From NCBI GenBank assembly GCA_029232285.1, contig JAOXFI010000013.1, positions 38,618 through 102,617 of the forward strand: a stretch of DNA of 64,000 nt, written 5' to 3'. The translations under genes and the position numbers were made by a program. This DNA comes from Agmasoma carcini (nom. nud.) (lineage: Eukaryota; Microsporidia; Thelohaniidae). Each line of letters begins with the position of its first letter. Positions within the stretch are counted from its first letter, which is position 1. Below the pieces are notes generated by a model that was not told the DNA's origin, searched no databases, and was given only the letters and a program-made list of their open reading frames with translations. Shown piece by piece: positions 42,085-53,598 of the stretch.

Positions 42085-42400
42085 TCTATGTTCTACTAAG
42101 AGTCAAACCCTCCACGTGTTACAGAGTGGATAAGTTGGAATAACGGATAATTAGACTATAACAGGTTAAAGCCATCAAGACTAAAATAGGGCAGCAAAAA
42201 ATAAGGATAATCGTGTTCACTTAAAATAATAATGAATATCCTTCCTATTGGCAAAAATACTAGTTTAGAACCTTGAAGATATAAACTGTCTGGTGTGCGT
42301 AAAACACTAAAACTAACTGCAACTATATCATAAAGTTTCATCTTAAAATTTTGCTATCATCTTTTAAGATGCTCTAAGAGAGTATAACATTCAACCTTTT
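42085..42400 (-). repeat. dispersed repeat R, copy 5 (upstream of family member A)
   Basis: In R orientation: TTTTAGTGTTTTACGCACAC, GTTTATATCTTCAAGGTTCT, TTTTTGCCAATAGGAAGGA and TAACCTGTTATAGTCTAATT, ending GTAACACGTGGAGGGT. It ends about 195 bp before the gene start at 41891. Confidence 0.8.
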
Positions 42401-42413
42401 AAACAATTTTATC

Positions 42414-42595
42414 TGTTGTAGTCTGTGTTTGATGGAAATTTGATATTATATCATAACTATTTTAATTGATATATTTTAATTAATTAAAATATCTTAGACA
42501 GGTTTGAAACTATATAAGCAGTTTAACCCTTGCAGAAAATGGTCAGCGAGCAGACAAATAGGATAAATAAACACTTTGAACCTACTTACAATATT
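42414..42595 (+). repeat. dispersed repeat X, copy 2
   Basis: Matches 22307-22440 with insertions of an ATTTTAATTAATTAAAAT-type stretch and of about 16 bp near 42540. Relative to the neighbouring family gene its orientation is opposite to copy 1, so X is a separate repeat and not part of one duplication unit. Confidence 0.8.
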
Positions 42596-43000
42596 ATCAA
42601 AGCCGTAATTATATGATTGTTATCACACAATCTGTTTTTTCTATTTGAATCTTATTGTTGAAATTTTTTTAATTTTTTAATTCTTATATATTGTGTAAAA
42701 TATTCTCATTTTGCAGGTGTAATGGTAATTAAAGTTATTGCAAAAAAGATTGAAAAGGTTTATAATCACCATTATATTGTAATTTCTATCAGTTTTCTCT
42801 TAAAAGGGTAATTATATTGGGCTAATAAGAATATTTATTATAGGGTTTCCTGATCTAGTTTCAAGTTATTGCAACAATGATACCATCATTTCAACCAAGT
42901 TTACAATACGCTTTTTTAAAATCATTTATTCAAAAATGTTTTATTGTCTTTCCGACTTAATGATATATCTCAGCATATTCCTAAAATATCCATCACAATA
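42596..43000. other. AT-rich region without recognised features
   Basis: No motif recognised. Confidence 0.4.
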
Positions 43001-43260
43001 GTAAGTAATTATCTCTCCTCAACCAGATTAATTAAGACCTTTAATTCTGATTCGCGTTTTTTCATTTCTTTTAATATCGAAATTTTCCCATTTATAGAAG
43101 CAATTCTCGATTAGATTCAAGAAGGTAGTATAGTAAAAAACATTTAATCCTTAAACATAGACAGCTAATTGTATCAGATAATTTTTATAATGATGTATAC
43201 AGTGATTATCTATGATGAAAACTAAGCTAAAATGCATTTTTCAATACATGCGGCTTTAAG
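43000..43260 (-). pseudogene. IS630/Tc1-superfamily transposase fragment
   Basis: Minus-strand residues IIDNHCIHHYKNYL and, in another frame, TTFLNLIENCFYKWENF match the DNxxxH and PFLNPIENxFSxWK blocks of IS630-type DDE transposases. Short and broken. Confidence 0.45.
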
Positions 43261-43559
43261 AAAAATAAGACAGGTATTAATATACTTTCCTGTTAAGACT
43301 TTATCATGAACTCTATGGTATATCATACCATTTTTGTTAATGGCAGAAAAGCGAAAATATTTCATATTCTTATTGCAGCCACATCTATGAAAGTTGATAC
43401 TTCAATTAAGGACTTATGATTTGAATTCTTTTATAAAATATCAAAAATATTTTCTATAATAGAATGTCATATGTTCCACACAAAGCAATTTTTTTAATAA
43501 ACTTCTCTCTAGTGCTTGTTCTTATCTCTCCCATTTGTTCCAATTGTACCTTTAGTAAA
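43261..43559. other. AT-rich spacer between transposase relics
   Basis: No motif recognised. Confidence 0.35.
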
Positions 43560-44210
43560 TTATAAAAGATTTCTGCATTTTAGGTGTGATTTCACTATTT
43601 TATCAACAAAGCAGTGTTTATGACATATTATATTATGAGTAAAACCTAATTCATTAAGCCTTTTATATATATTGATGTTTTATCGGTATGTACTATAGTA
43701 TTTGGTAAAACCTGCTTAGTTATAATTGGCAGAATAGTTGATGCGTGTTTATTAGGAATGATTTTTTGAAATGCGCGTTGTACATGACCATCTTCAACCT
43801 CAAATATATATAATGCTTTCAAGTTGTTGGATAGGTATCTTCTTTATGCAACCTAAAATCAAAATTTATCATTATTTTAATAATTTGAATTATTTTGTTT
43901 ATACCTCTGAGCCTATTATTACTGAAATCTAAAATTGGTATAATTTGAATAAGTTTTTAGAATATTCTTTTTACTGTGTTTAATCCTGTGTAATCACATC
44001 CTATTACTGTAGTCTTTAACTTACCTTGTGCACAATACCGAATAATTACTTTAACTATTTCCCTCATATCAATATCAAAATCTTTAAAAATTAACCTTTT
44101 GTAAAAATTATGATCTTTAAATTCTCTACAGTTTCTTTTAATAATCTCTACACATAACCATCTTAAATTATATTTGAATTTGTTTATATTCATGTTGGTT
44201 TTACATGATT
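43560..44210 (-). pseudogene. Merlin/ISXO2-like transposase fragment (VEVEDG subgroup)
   Basis: Frames in order: RWLCVEIIKRNCREF (zinc-ribbon tail), IFEVEDGHVQRAFQKIIPN, ASTILPIITKQVLPNTIVHT with D next and HKHCFVDK. These match the subgroup whose core reads VEVEDGRVxRAFxxVIPxKxxxTIxPIIxxxV..TxIHTD. Lineage b, as at 55.0-55.4 kb. Confidence 0.7.
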
Positions 44211-45440
44211 AGCAATTAAGTTCATTTTAAATTAACCCGTATTTTTGCAAGAACCCTATGAGCGAAATCTGACATAAATTGGTATTTTTCTAACGTTTTT
44301 AAAGGTAAAATATAACCTTTGAAGGCATTATAAATTTGGGCCATCATCCAGTTATTTCATACTTGCGAAACGTTTGTGCATAAGAGAAACATTTCTCGAT
44401 CGTATTTTCTGTATTCCTAGGTGCAAGAATTTTGTTGTCTACTTCATAGTGTAAGAAAACCTTCTTAAACGGTGCTATAAGAACTTGAAATACAAAATTT
44501 ACTTTAATTCTATAATAAAGTTTCTTTTAGTGAAAGAAAACGATTTTGATCAACCTAACTTTTCACTCGTTCCGTTTAATCGAAATCTAACTTAGTCCTA
44601 CAGTCACAATCCTGTAGTCTTGAAGTTATTCGGCCCGTCTTTTGATAGTTATTGACCTTCTTCACAACAGATTAATGATTTAATTCCTGGGTTTCTGAAA
44701 TTATTTGTTTGACTACCCCTGCCCAATTTTAGCCAATATCCTTTTTCTTTTTTTATTCAAAAAACGTAAATAGTTTCTCTTGACCAAATGGGTTTAAATG
44801 ATTAAACCTTTTATTTTAATTCGAATCATGATTGCAACAACCAGAAACTATATCGTGAAACTCTATATTATGCTGTCTAAAATATTTAACGACACAAAAT
44901 TATAAAAAGGAAGATACCATGGTCTTTGCAAATTTTCATTTCTTAAAATAATAAAATAATATATTAAATAAAAAGAAACGTATTAAATTAGACATATATT
45001 TAAATACTAATCAGTGAGATACAAGATTGGTAATAGAATATATTCGAGGAAAGGGTGTATTGTATTTACTATGATATTACAGTTTATGAAAGAGTTTTAT
45101 AATTAGGATATATTGAAGAGGTGTATTTATATGCTATAAAAAGAATTATTTCAAATTTGATAAAAAATATACATCAAGATCAACGCATTTTTAAGATTGA
45201 AATATACCACGAAAAAGTATATTATTTTATATGTGATTTATAATATTGGTTAATCCGCAATATTATAGGCTGAATATTCCAAGAGGGGTGGCTACTAAAC
45301 TATATAATAAAATATGAGGAAAAAATAAAAATGTATTTTGAATAAAACTCTATTTATTTAAGAAAACGTGGTGTTGTTTGTCAAGAAATTGAATAAATGT
45401 TTAGATAAGGTATGGTAAAAAGAAACATATATAGACTCTA
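44211..45440. other. gene-poor AT-rich region
   Basis: No convincing motif. The stretch near 44240-44780 is less AT-rich and may be transposon debris. No coding signal. Confidence 0.35.
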
Positions 45441-45659
45441 CTAGTTTAGATTAGTAGCAGAAATTTTCAGATAATATAATAAAGACATTTTGAGATTCAT
45501 GTATAAAACTCCGGTAATAAATTTAAATATTTTTTTATTATTATAGAAGTAATTTTTAAAAATAACTTTAACAATAAGATTGATTTTTTGTTTCTTCACG
45601 ATATTTATCAATTCATATTCCTTTACAAAATTACTTAGATTATCATACGACAACCTCTT

Positions 45660-46110
45660 CTTGATTTCACTTAAATCTTAAGACCCGACCATACATTTCT
45701 ATAGTATTCGTTTGTTTTCTCTCCCATTCCTTGAACCCATATTGTGGTTAATTATACTATGTCGACATCTAGGGTTTTCAACAGCTGCAAGATAAAATAA
45801 AAATCCATCAGTTTTGATTAAGATGCCATTAATTATGATATTTTTAATAAACATTTAAAAAGTCTCAATTGATCTGTCTGGTAAAACTTCAAGTTTTATT
45901 TCTTTTGTGATTTTACATATTGCACCAAAAATCCAATTAGTACCTCGTATTTCAGCCTTCATAATTGTGGGTTTAACAAAAAACTTTCTACAGCAGCATG
46001 CTATTTCATCGAGTTGTACTTAACCCCAATCCCTCTATTTTTATCTCTCTGTCTAACAATTTCATCAATTGCTTCAATAAAAATGTTTTAAAATATTATA
46101 TAAGTTATTT
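45660..46110 (-). pseudogene. Merlin/ISXO2-like transposase fragment (lineage c)
   Basis: VQLDEIACCCRKFFVKPTIM, RGTNWIFGAICKITKEIKLE, VLPDRSIETF, NGILIKTDGFLFYLAAVE and SIINHNMGS follow the order of the ISXO2 core, including the VxTDGFxxY second Asp and the xxVNHxxG third block. Stops inside. Confidence 0.75.
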
Positions 46111-47150
46111 CGTTTATGTTTAATTGTGTAACAGCTGACTAATTGCTTTATATGCGTACAATACAATTTTGTTGATTTTTATTTTTAGGAAATTTATATT
46201 AAAATAATTATTTATCTTAAAGATATATATTGCATCTTAATACCATGCTATTTAAGTATTTTTCGACTTTAACGTCTTACACTCTCACAAACAATACATT
46301 TCTTGACAGAAATATCGACTTTTACCAGTTATTTTAAAAATAAAAAGTATTCTATTACAATCAATTCATTTATAAATGTCAAGATTCCATCTTCTTGCTT
46401 TATGGGCTGAAACATGCGCTTTCCTGTATAAGGAAAAAATTATATTCGATATATTCTTGTAAAAATTTAGACCGATCACAAAACTATTTATTAAAATGAT
46501 AATTCGGTAGTAAGAACCCCGTGTAACTTTATTCCTATGAATAAAATAGGTTAAACCAGTTTCTACATATATACCAGAATCGCCTAATTAAATAAAGCCT
46601 TTTTTTAAAGCATTCATTAAAATCTTTAAATATTTTGTTACCATGGCAGTAGAAAAATACTCGAAATTCCACTTGTTTCTTGTCAAATACTAATGGAATA
46701 CATAGAATAAAAGGTGCTTCTATATTCCACAGGTCAAATTCAAAGGAAGCTACCTTGGGTAAATTTATATTAATTTTTTAAACCATGATTATTGGTTTTA
46801 ATAATTATATTTTTATAAGATATCTATACTCTTAAAGATTTTTGATTGAAAACAGTATTATTAAAAATAAATTGTGTATTCAAAATCTTTATGCAAACTC
46901 AAGGTGTATAACGAAAAAGAGAAATATTTTTGTTTACAGATTTCAAAAATATCATTTAGAAAATGAAAACTTCTTTTAAATTAAAGTATGCCAATTTTTA
47001 AATATATTGGTGTTTTGGGGTCACTGATGGTACACTAAATAAAATTCAAAACAAGGCAAAAGGATTATATAAGTTATATATTAGGTCTAATCTAGTTTTT
47101 GTCGAATTAAAGGTGTTCATGTTGAGGTAGATTAAATTGTGTTAAATAGA
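46111..47150. other. gene-poor AT-rich region
   Basis: No decisive motif. Some stretches could be the N-terminal half of the minus-strand Merlin relic, but I could not anchor them. Confidence 0.35.
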
Positions 47151-47159
47151 AGGGGATTA

Positions 47160-47420
47160 CAGAAAGCTACGAACACTAGTGATGAAATCTTATCGATCGT
47201 TTAGATAAATGGTGGTATTGATAACACGGCTCTAAAACGGTTTTTTATCAAAGGGATTCAGAATAGAAAAATAACTACGATTTCTAACCCACTAAAATTT
47301 TTTATATGAATGGGAAATGTGTTTTCAACAGATGGATACGTATCATATCACGCAGTAGCAGAAAATTTTGATTTAATCATAAATGTGCCAATTACACGTC
47401 CTGGTAATTCCCGAGGATAG
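47160..47420 (+). pseudogene. Merlin/ISXO2-like transposase fragment (lineage c)
   Basis: Reads GGIDNTALKRFFIKGIQNR, then MGNVFSTDGYVSYHAVAENF and DLIINV, matching the xID..xRxFxxxVxxR and VxTDGYxSYxxAVE blocks. Decayed after this point. Confidence 0.7.
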
Positions 47421-47799
47421 AACCCATACTAATAAAATGGGGGTGATGCGAAAGAATATCAATGTTTGAATAAAACAATATATTTTATAAAGAAGATATA
47501 TTGCAAACGCTACAAGGTGAACATCAAAAATATTTATTGATTTATAATTTTTATTATTTTATATTAATTTTTTGTTTTTCTATATCCCATCGGCCATAAA
47601 ATTTTGGCTAGTAAAATATAGTAGACCCGAATAAAAAATTTGAATATATTTAGGTTTATTCTGTTTTACATAAACCTACTATTAAAAAACAAAACTAGCA
47701 TTTTTCTATATGTGGGAATAAAATTACCATCCTTAATTTTGAAAATGAATTCGTAAATCTAAAATGATACCACTGATGTTATTATTGTACTAAGAATGA

Positions 47800-48059
47800 A
47801 AAGGGTTGTTTATTCCATCATTTATTATTGTGGTTGTAACACTTCTCTTAGTAAGTGGAATATTTGTATTCAATTGATGAAATATAATTTATTTGTTATA
47901 AAAATGGTTATTTAGTAAAAACAATATTTTTTTGATATCAAGATACCACTAAGAAGAATTATTGAATCAGTGGCAATTTTTTTTCTTAACAAAAAGTTTT
48001 TTAATTATATCATTTTTTATAAAATCACCTCTAATGATGCCGTCTTTTGCCATTATTTC
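47800..48059. other. Merlin-like sequence similar to 21.07-21.35 kb
   Basis: TTATTATTGTGGTTGTAACACT and flanks are collinear with the 21.1 kb relic. Its translation gives no decisive residue pattern. Confidence 0.4.
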
Positions 48060-48500
48060 CGCTAGATAACTTCTATTCTAATAGTTTGTAAACCTTTCTT
48101 GTTTTTATATGTGTCTTTTGATTTCTCCAATATGATTCAATATTCTGAATATGAGTAGAGGAAAAAAAGATCAACAAAGTTAATACTATGATAAAATGTG
48201 CTATGAATCTAGCCAAGCCGAGAGTATATTCTAGAATATGATCGCTATTCATCAGAATGGATCACTGTGTTCTCTCTACAGAGAAGTTTGATAATAGGTA
48301 ATAATGTCAGCGCACTTCTATCAGTAACATGTTCCATGTATACTTTAGAAGGTATTGATGAAGTATTAGCGATACCAAACACCCATGTATCATTATTTTG
48401 ATACCTACGCTTATGATTTTTTATTATGTTTAAATTGACTTTCATCAACCTGACAAACTACACCCGTTCCTACCAACATTATCGGATGCGCATCAAAATA
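48060..48500 (-). pseudogene. Merlin/ISXO2-like transposase fragment (lineage a)
   Basis: WVFGIANTSSIPSKVYMEHV, then TDRSALTLLPIIKLL and NTVIHSDE, and in another frame LNFVDLFSSTHIQNIESYWR: in sequence the second Asp, third block and C-terminal WRPLK-like element of ISXO2/Merlin. Duplicate of the relic at 25.4-25.9 kb. Confidence 0.85.
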
Positions 48501-48599
48501 ATTCATACACCTTGAATTTAACCTTTTATAAAATTTAATTATCGTTTTCTTAAATAATCCAATCAAATTTTACAACTTTGATAGCTGTTGTATCATTTA

Positions 48600-49230
48600 A
48601 CCAAAAAATAACTATTTGTAAAAATTGGTTTTTTTAATTGGTGCGGGGTTTATTAAAACACTTAAAAGTCTTCTTATCTACGTTTATTGTATAATTTGAT
48701 ATTATACATGGGACACGACATATTGAGCATAAATAGTTCCTTTAATATACCCAAATCTTGTAGAAATGCAATACATTTATCGTTACTACTTAATAATGCC
48801 TCAATATTTCTTAAAAAAATTATTAAGTGGCATGGTACTTAAACAAATGAAAATTTTATGTTTTAAGTGGTTCGAGAATATAATACAAGCTGTCACACTT
48901 CAAAACCTATATTCTTTATAATTTAGCAAATTAGTTGTATTGATAAATTGTGAGAGAACAAATTTACCTTTTGATAACTCTCTAATTATGCTAGATGATT
49001 TGGATGTGATTTGTCAATTTTATAAATCCCTGTTAAAGTATAAATACCATATGGAAGAGTTGGTGCTACAGCAAGGTGGGTGTTTGGTGTTGCAAACACA
49101 TCCACCCCACCATCAAAATAATTTGTTAAGTTGGTGTGGATAGTATTGCAGCGCCCATTATCCTATTTTACAAAATGTGTGTAGAGAAGGTAATATAATT
49201 TGGTGTGATGATTGCGTAGTTATATGAATA
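48600..49230 (+). pseudogene. Merlin/ISXO2-like transposase fragment
   Basis: The frame at about 49075-49220 reads THPPHHQNNLLSWCG and then NVCREGNIIWCD, corresponding to the PSKxxxELVxxR..NVCR..IIWSD region of the 20.2 kb copy. The nucleotide stretch upstream resembles 21.16-21.36 kb. Confidence 0.5.
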
Positions 49231-49979
49231 TAACTGATTTAAACTCTTCTAATTTAACATTTAATTATATTGTAGTGTAGAGGAACGCCAATGAGCCGTA
49301 ATAGATTTTAAAATATCGTTTATTTCTTATGTTGTTTCTTTGGGTAGATTTTTCTGAATGGTAAACAATGTATAATTTTTATTTTCTTTGAAAGGGGAGA
49401 ACCAGTTTTAAAAGCGTCAAACGTAAATTTATGGAAATCTACTGAGTAATTAAGAGTTTTATGTTGAAGTTGTCTTATAACAGTATTTTATATTTTTTTT
49501 TATTATTGATTGTTTTTATACTAAAATATTGAATGTTTATTGAATAAACTGAAAAGGAGATTTAAAACATGATAAGTTTTTCCCGGGTTTTCTATAATTT
49601 TAAATTTACTTGAGTGGATGTGGAAATACAATATTGCAAATAATAATGTCAATTGTTCCTTTAATTTAATAGTTTTTATCAATGTATTTTTATTTTTTAT
49701 ATATGTGCGTAAAATTGCAAAATCCAACAATTTTTAATTATTATTTTTTTATATTACATCTTAAACGATTCATCAATAATTTTCCTTTCAAGATTATATT
49801 CACTGGTATTTTGAATTTAAGACATGTTTATACTAATATTCAAAAATGAGTTCATCACTTTTCGGAATTCAAAACCCCGTATTTCAATAAATCACCTAAA
49901 ACACATAATTTTCTAATTGTATGTATTCTAATGGGGTTTTAATGATAAATCAAGTTGAAATTGATCTTAAAAATAAAAT
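49231..49979. other. AT-rich spacer downstream of family member B
   Basis: No R copy or coding-like frame detected. Confidence 0.4.
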
Positions 49980-51143
49980 TTAATAAAAAATAGTGTTTGA
50001 TATAAAAACTTTTGATTTTGGGACAAAAAGGATTGAGTAAGCACAAGAATTTATAAAATTCAAATCAATTTTATACGTAAATATTCTCTTTGTTTCATAA
50101 AAGAACTGCCCAACACGTTCTAATGATTTACAGTACAGAGCATATTTAGTACCAGACCAATATGTACTTAGATATTGATCTTTAAGACACAAAACAAGAA
50201 TATAAATATTATCATCATGTATGTAAGTCATTAATATCTCAATATAATGCGTCTTGTTACAGCTTGTGATATTATATTCACATGATTTATCGTTATAAAA
50301 ACTATTAGGACAAAAATATTTGTATACAAGTGGTGTATGATTTACCATCTCAACATTCTTTACCTTCAGCAGAAATGATTTAAACAATCTTTTATACTCA
50401 CTTTTTATAGGATTATATTCACAATCTAAGCATCTGCTAATAGACTTGAGTTCTTCAATGAACCAATTAAACACAAAGGATTTGAAAAAGTCTCTATAGT
50501 TATAATTCTTTTTGTAAATATTAGAAAGCTGGTTAAAATTTTTCAGTGTATTTGCTTCAAGACTTATATTATTTGAAATATAGTAATATTCAAGCTTAAA
50601 GGTGAATATTAATAGTAAATAGTCACCACAGAGATTGAACTCACCCAAATCAAGCAACATTTTAGGTATTTCTTCTGTTGTTAAAGTTTTATTGGTCCCT
50701 GGAACATGCTTTCCCCATATTTTTCTATTTATTATTTGATTATGACGAAATAAGTTGTTTTTATATTTTAAAGAATTAAAAAATGCTTTATAATTAAACA
50801 AGGAAATATTAAACTTATTTTGATTTTTTAACCTCTTGTTGTATATAAGAGACTTAAAAAAATGAAATTTACAGATTTTCTTTATAAACTTAGATGCGTA
50901 TATGAAAATCAAGCTATCATCATTAATTTCACTGTCATTTAGCTGTTCAAAATATGAAGTGTTAATCATAACATTAATGTTCAAAGTATCTTCTTCCTTA
51001 TTCTTGCAATAATAACATTCTTTATCAAAATCTGGTGTTGTTATAATATCTGCACCATTCTCTGTAGTCCAGGGCAATGTATCATCTGAACCTAATACTA
51101 ACAGAATAAATATTAATACACTTGATTTTTCTATCAAACTCAT
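49980..51143 (-). CDS. R-associated secreted-protein family, member B
   Basis: 387 residues from the ATG at 51143, chosen because it opens directly on a signal peptide (MSLIEKSSVLIFILLVLGSD) and gives almost the same length as member A (383). The frame is open back to 51314, but those 57 residues lack family similarity. Shared blocks with A include FNISLFNYKAFFN, GDYLLLIFTFKLEYYY, NWFIEELKSISRCLDC and a C-terminal FVPKSKVF. Some Cys and loops differ, e.g. a CYYC near residue 33 where A has CFFC. Function unknown. R copy 6 lies about 210 bp upstream in the same orientation. Confidence 0.75.
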   Translation of the reverse strand: MSLIEKSSVLIFILLVLGSDDTLPWTTENGADIITTPDFDKECYYCKNKEEDTLNINVMINTSYFEQLNDSEINDDSLIFIYASKFIKKICKFHFFKSLIYNKRLKNQNKFNISLFNYKAFFNSLKYKNNLFRHNQIINRKIWGKHVPGTNKTLTTEEIPKMLLDLGEFNLCGDYLLLIFTFKLEYYYISNNISLEANTLKNFNQLSNIYKKNYNYRDFFKSFVFNWFIEELKSISRCLDCEYNPIKSEYKRLFKSFLLKVKNVEMVNHTPLVYKYFCPNSFYNDKSCEYNITSCNKTHYIEILMTYIHDDNIYILVLCLKDQYLSTYWSGTKYALYCKSLERVGQFFYETKRIFTYKIDLNFINSCAYSILFVPKSKVFISNTIFY

Positions 51144-51354
51144 TATGGTGATTAATATGCTTGTATGGGAATTAAAATCTTTATTAAAAATATTCACAAT
51201 CATGATGCTTATTATATCAGGGCTTATATACTTCACAAATTTTTCATCTCGAGATTGTGATATATCATTGGAGACAATAATCTGTATTAAATGTATACAA
51301 GCTAAATATGTCAAAATAATGTTTCACTTCAAAAGGTTCATGCCTAAACGATTT

Positions 51355-51595
51355 ACGGAGGGATAACAACAACTAATTGGACTAAAACAGGACCGAGGGG
51401 ATGCAGAAACCTTGTTCACTTTGAGTATCCAATCATATATATATTTTCTTATTTATAAGAAAGGTCACCTCAGAATCTCGAAGATATAAGCTGGCCAGTG
51501 TAAGTATGGCATTCATCCCAATTAAAATATAGTATGGTGTCTTAAAACTTTTACAGTCATCATCTAAGATGGTTTAAGAGAGTATGAACTACTGA
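51355..51595 (-). repeat. dispersed repeat R, copy 6 (upstream of family member B)
   Basis: In R orientation: CTTAAACCATCTTAGATGAT, AAGACACCATACTATATT, GCTTATATCTTCGAGATTCT, then GTGAACAAGGTT and TAGTCCAATTAGTTGTTGTT. It ends about 210 bp before the gene start. Confidence 0.8.
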
Positions 51596-52039
51596 TTTTG
51601 CAAATTTTTACCAAATCACAATGAATTTAAGATTGCTATACATGCCTTCTGTTTCTAATCTTTAAATATAAATGTTTATATGTTTAATTTTAGAAACTTT
51701 TACAATTGATTAAATTTTCTCTTTTTTAGCTAAATATTATTTGGTTCTAATCTTCTTGAAAAAGATAAAGATGTTTACAATCAATATAACCTTTCAATTT
51801 GGTTGTTTTTTACATTACTTCTAGATAATTATGTTGATTCCATAAAACTATTTACTATTATAAAACCTTGTGGGTGTTAATCTCTTTATTTACTCTTTAA
51901 TCAGACATAGGTTGATTTGGTCTGAGAGTTTATATAGTTATTGATCATTCTAGATCTGTCAGTAATATTCCTTGTTATCTAAGATGTGTACAACAGGCCT
52001 TGATAATAAAAATAAGCACTTTTGGTGATTTTGTCTTTT
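51596..52039. other. AT-rich region without recognised features
   Basis: No motif recognised. Confidence 0.4.
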
Positions 52040-52700
52040 AATTTCATACAGTGGTGTGCAAAATTAATGGGCAACTGTTTTTTTATTTAATCTATATTCA
52101 AAACAAAACAAGCTATATATTTTGTTTGTTTTTATATACACGAATAAATAAGAATTATGGATCATCGTATTCTAAATTAAAAAAATATTCCTGTTTTTTA
52201 TAATTAAAGTGCAAAAATGGGCCACTAAATTATAAAAACTTGTATGATTTCCTTTTGTGTGATAAATAGCCAACACTCATTAAATTAAACTTTAAATAAT
52301 AACAAATTCTTGCTTTTATTCATTTTTTATTAATTCCCTTTTCTTATCTAAGCGCCTTTTAATTTAAGCACAAATATATTGTATTGGATTAAACCAAGGT
52401 TTTGAAGAAGCCATTGTAACACACTAATATGCTTCATCTCTAACCATTCAATTACAATAATTAAAAATGTAAATTTCAAGCCTAATTTCTTTTGGCTTAA
52501 ATTCTGCGCAAGTATTTGCTTATATGCAGTAGAGTCATTGTATCTTTTATAAACACTAACATTTCTATCCCTTCATATGATATTGAACTCCATACCATAA
52601 TATTACTCTCCATGCTTAACAGCTGCCACAATATTATATTTTATATCCTTTTCCTTTGAAATATCTTACATAACAACAACCAGCACTATAAAATAAATTG
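52040..52700 (-). mobile_element. decayed Tc1-like element (right end lost)
   Basis: The left edge at about 52050 (ACAGTGGTGTGCAAAATTAA) looks like a Tc1-type terminus (CAGTGGTGGCAAAA). Inside, minus-strand frames give VAAVKHGE..IMVWSSISYEG, TAYKQILAQNLSQKKLGLKF and KHISVLQWLLQNLGLIQYN, the eroded DNDPKHxSxxxxxW..LQWPSQSPDLNPIE block. I see no matching right end. Confidence 0.6.
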
Positions 52701-52959
52701 AATTACACTTTATCAGTAAAAAATCATTGAATCTAATATATATTATTACACCTTTATCAATTTTGGTACATTTTTCAAATATAAATAATATATATATAAA
52801 TTATAATTAATATTAAAAAAAACAAAACACCATTTTTATATTAAATTATAAAACCCTTAAAATTATCGTTTATAATGTTATTATTCTAAATCTACTCAAC
52901 AAAATAGGATTTTAACAATACAAGATAGGACCTTTCACTATCTTCTTTATAATTTGTTC
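52701..52959. other. AT-rich spacer
   Basis: Nothing recognised. Confidence 0.4.
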
Positions 52960-53230
52960 TACAATGACTTAATATATTGCGTATAAATGCCATTAATCGA
53001 ATTGAAAAGGTTTAGCTATGGTTGACCGTTGAATGAGAGGGGTTAGATCATTAATATAAATATACCACCAATATTCATCACTCCATATTATTAAACCTTC
53101 TCTAGACTTATTGAGCATTATAGGTAAAAAGATAGCAGCAATTCTATTTGTAACCAATTCGACAAAATATATTGAAGGCAAGTGTGATGCATTCGCAATA
53201 CCAAAAAACTTTCTTTATTATTTGATATTC
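52960..53230 (-). pseudogene. Merlin/ISXO2-like transposase fragment (lineage a)
   Basis: LPSIYFVELVTNRIAAIFLP and then EGLIIWSDEYWWYIYI align with the PSKVYMEHVTDRSALTLLPII / VIHSDEWW block of the 48.3 kb copy; a further frame reads INGIYTQYIKSLWN (HTQxIESLW). Confidence 0.75.
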
Positions 53231-53598
53231 TTTCCTAGTCATATTTTTGTTTATAATTTAAACAAATATTCTGTAAATTTGATAAATCACCCCAGAATCA
53301 CTTTGAAAATTAGATATATATCAAAATATTTTTTGATATATTTTAATCACACAACATTTAGACAAATCAAGTTGGAATAATAGTCGTAGCTTGTGTAATA
53401 TTTTCAACCCATCTTAAAACATAAATAACCGCATTGTGTAATGGTGTTTTAATATCACAAAAATCATTTAACCTTTTATTTGATTATTTTTAAATAGCTA
53501 CTACAGGTTATTTTATAAGAAATAATATATATATTTTTAAATTGACGTAAATACTTGACTTATTTAAATGGGTTGTTACAAAGAGATTAACATACAGA

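Noticed and set aside
42156..42341. Open frame of 61 codons in R copy 5
   Set aside because: Not preserved in the other R copies, so it is not a conserved upstream peptide.
51144..51314. 57-residue N-terminal extension of family member B
   Set aside because: It has no counterpart in member A and would bury the signal peptide that starts at 51143.
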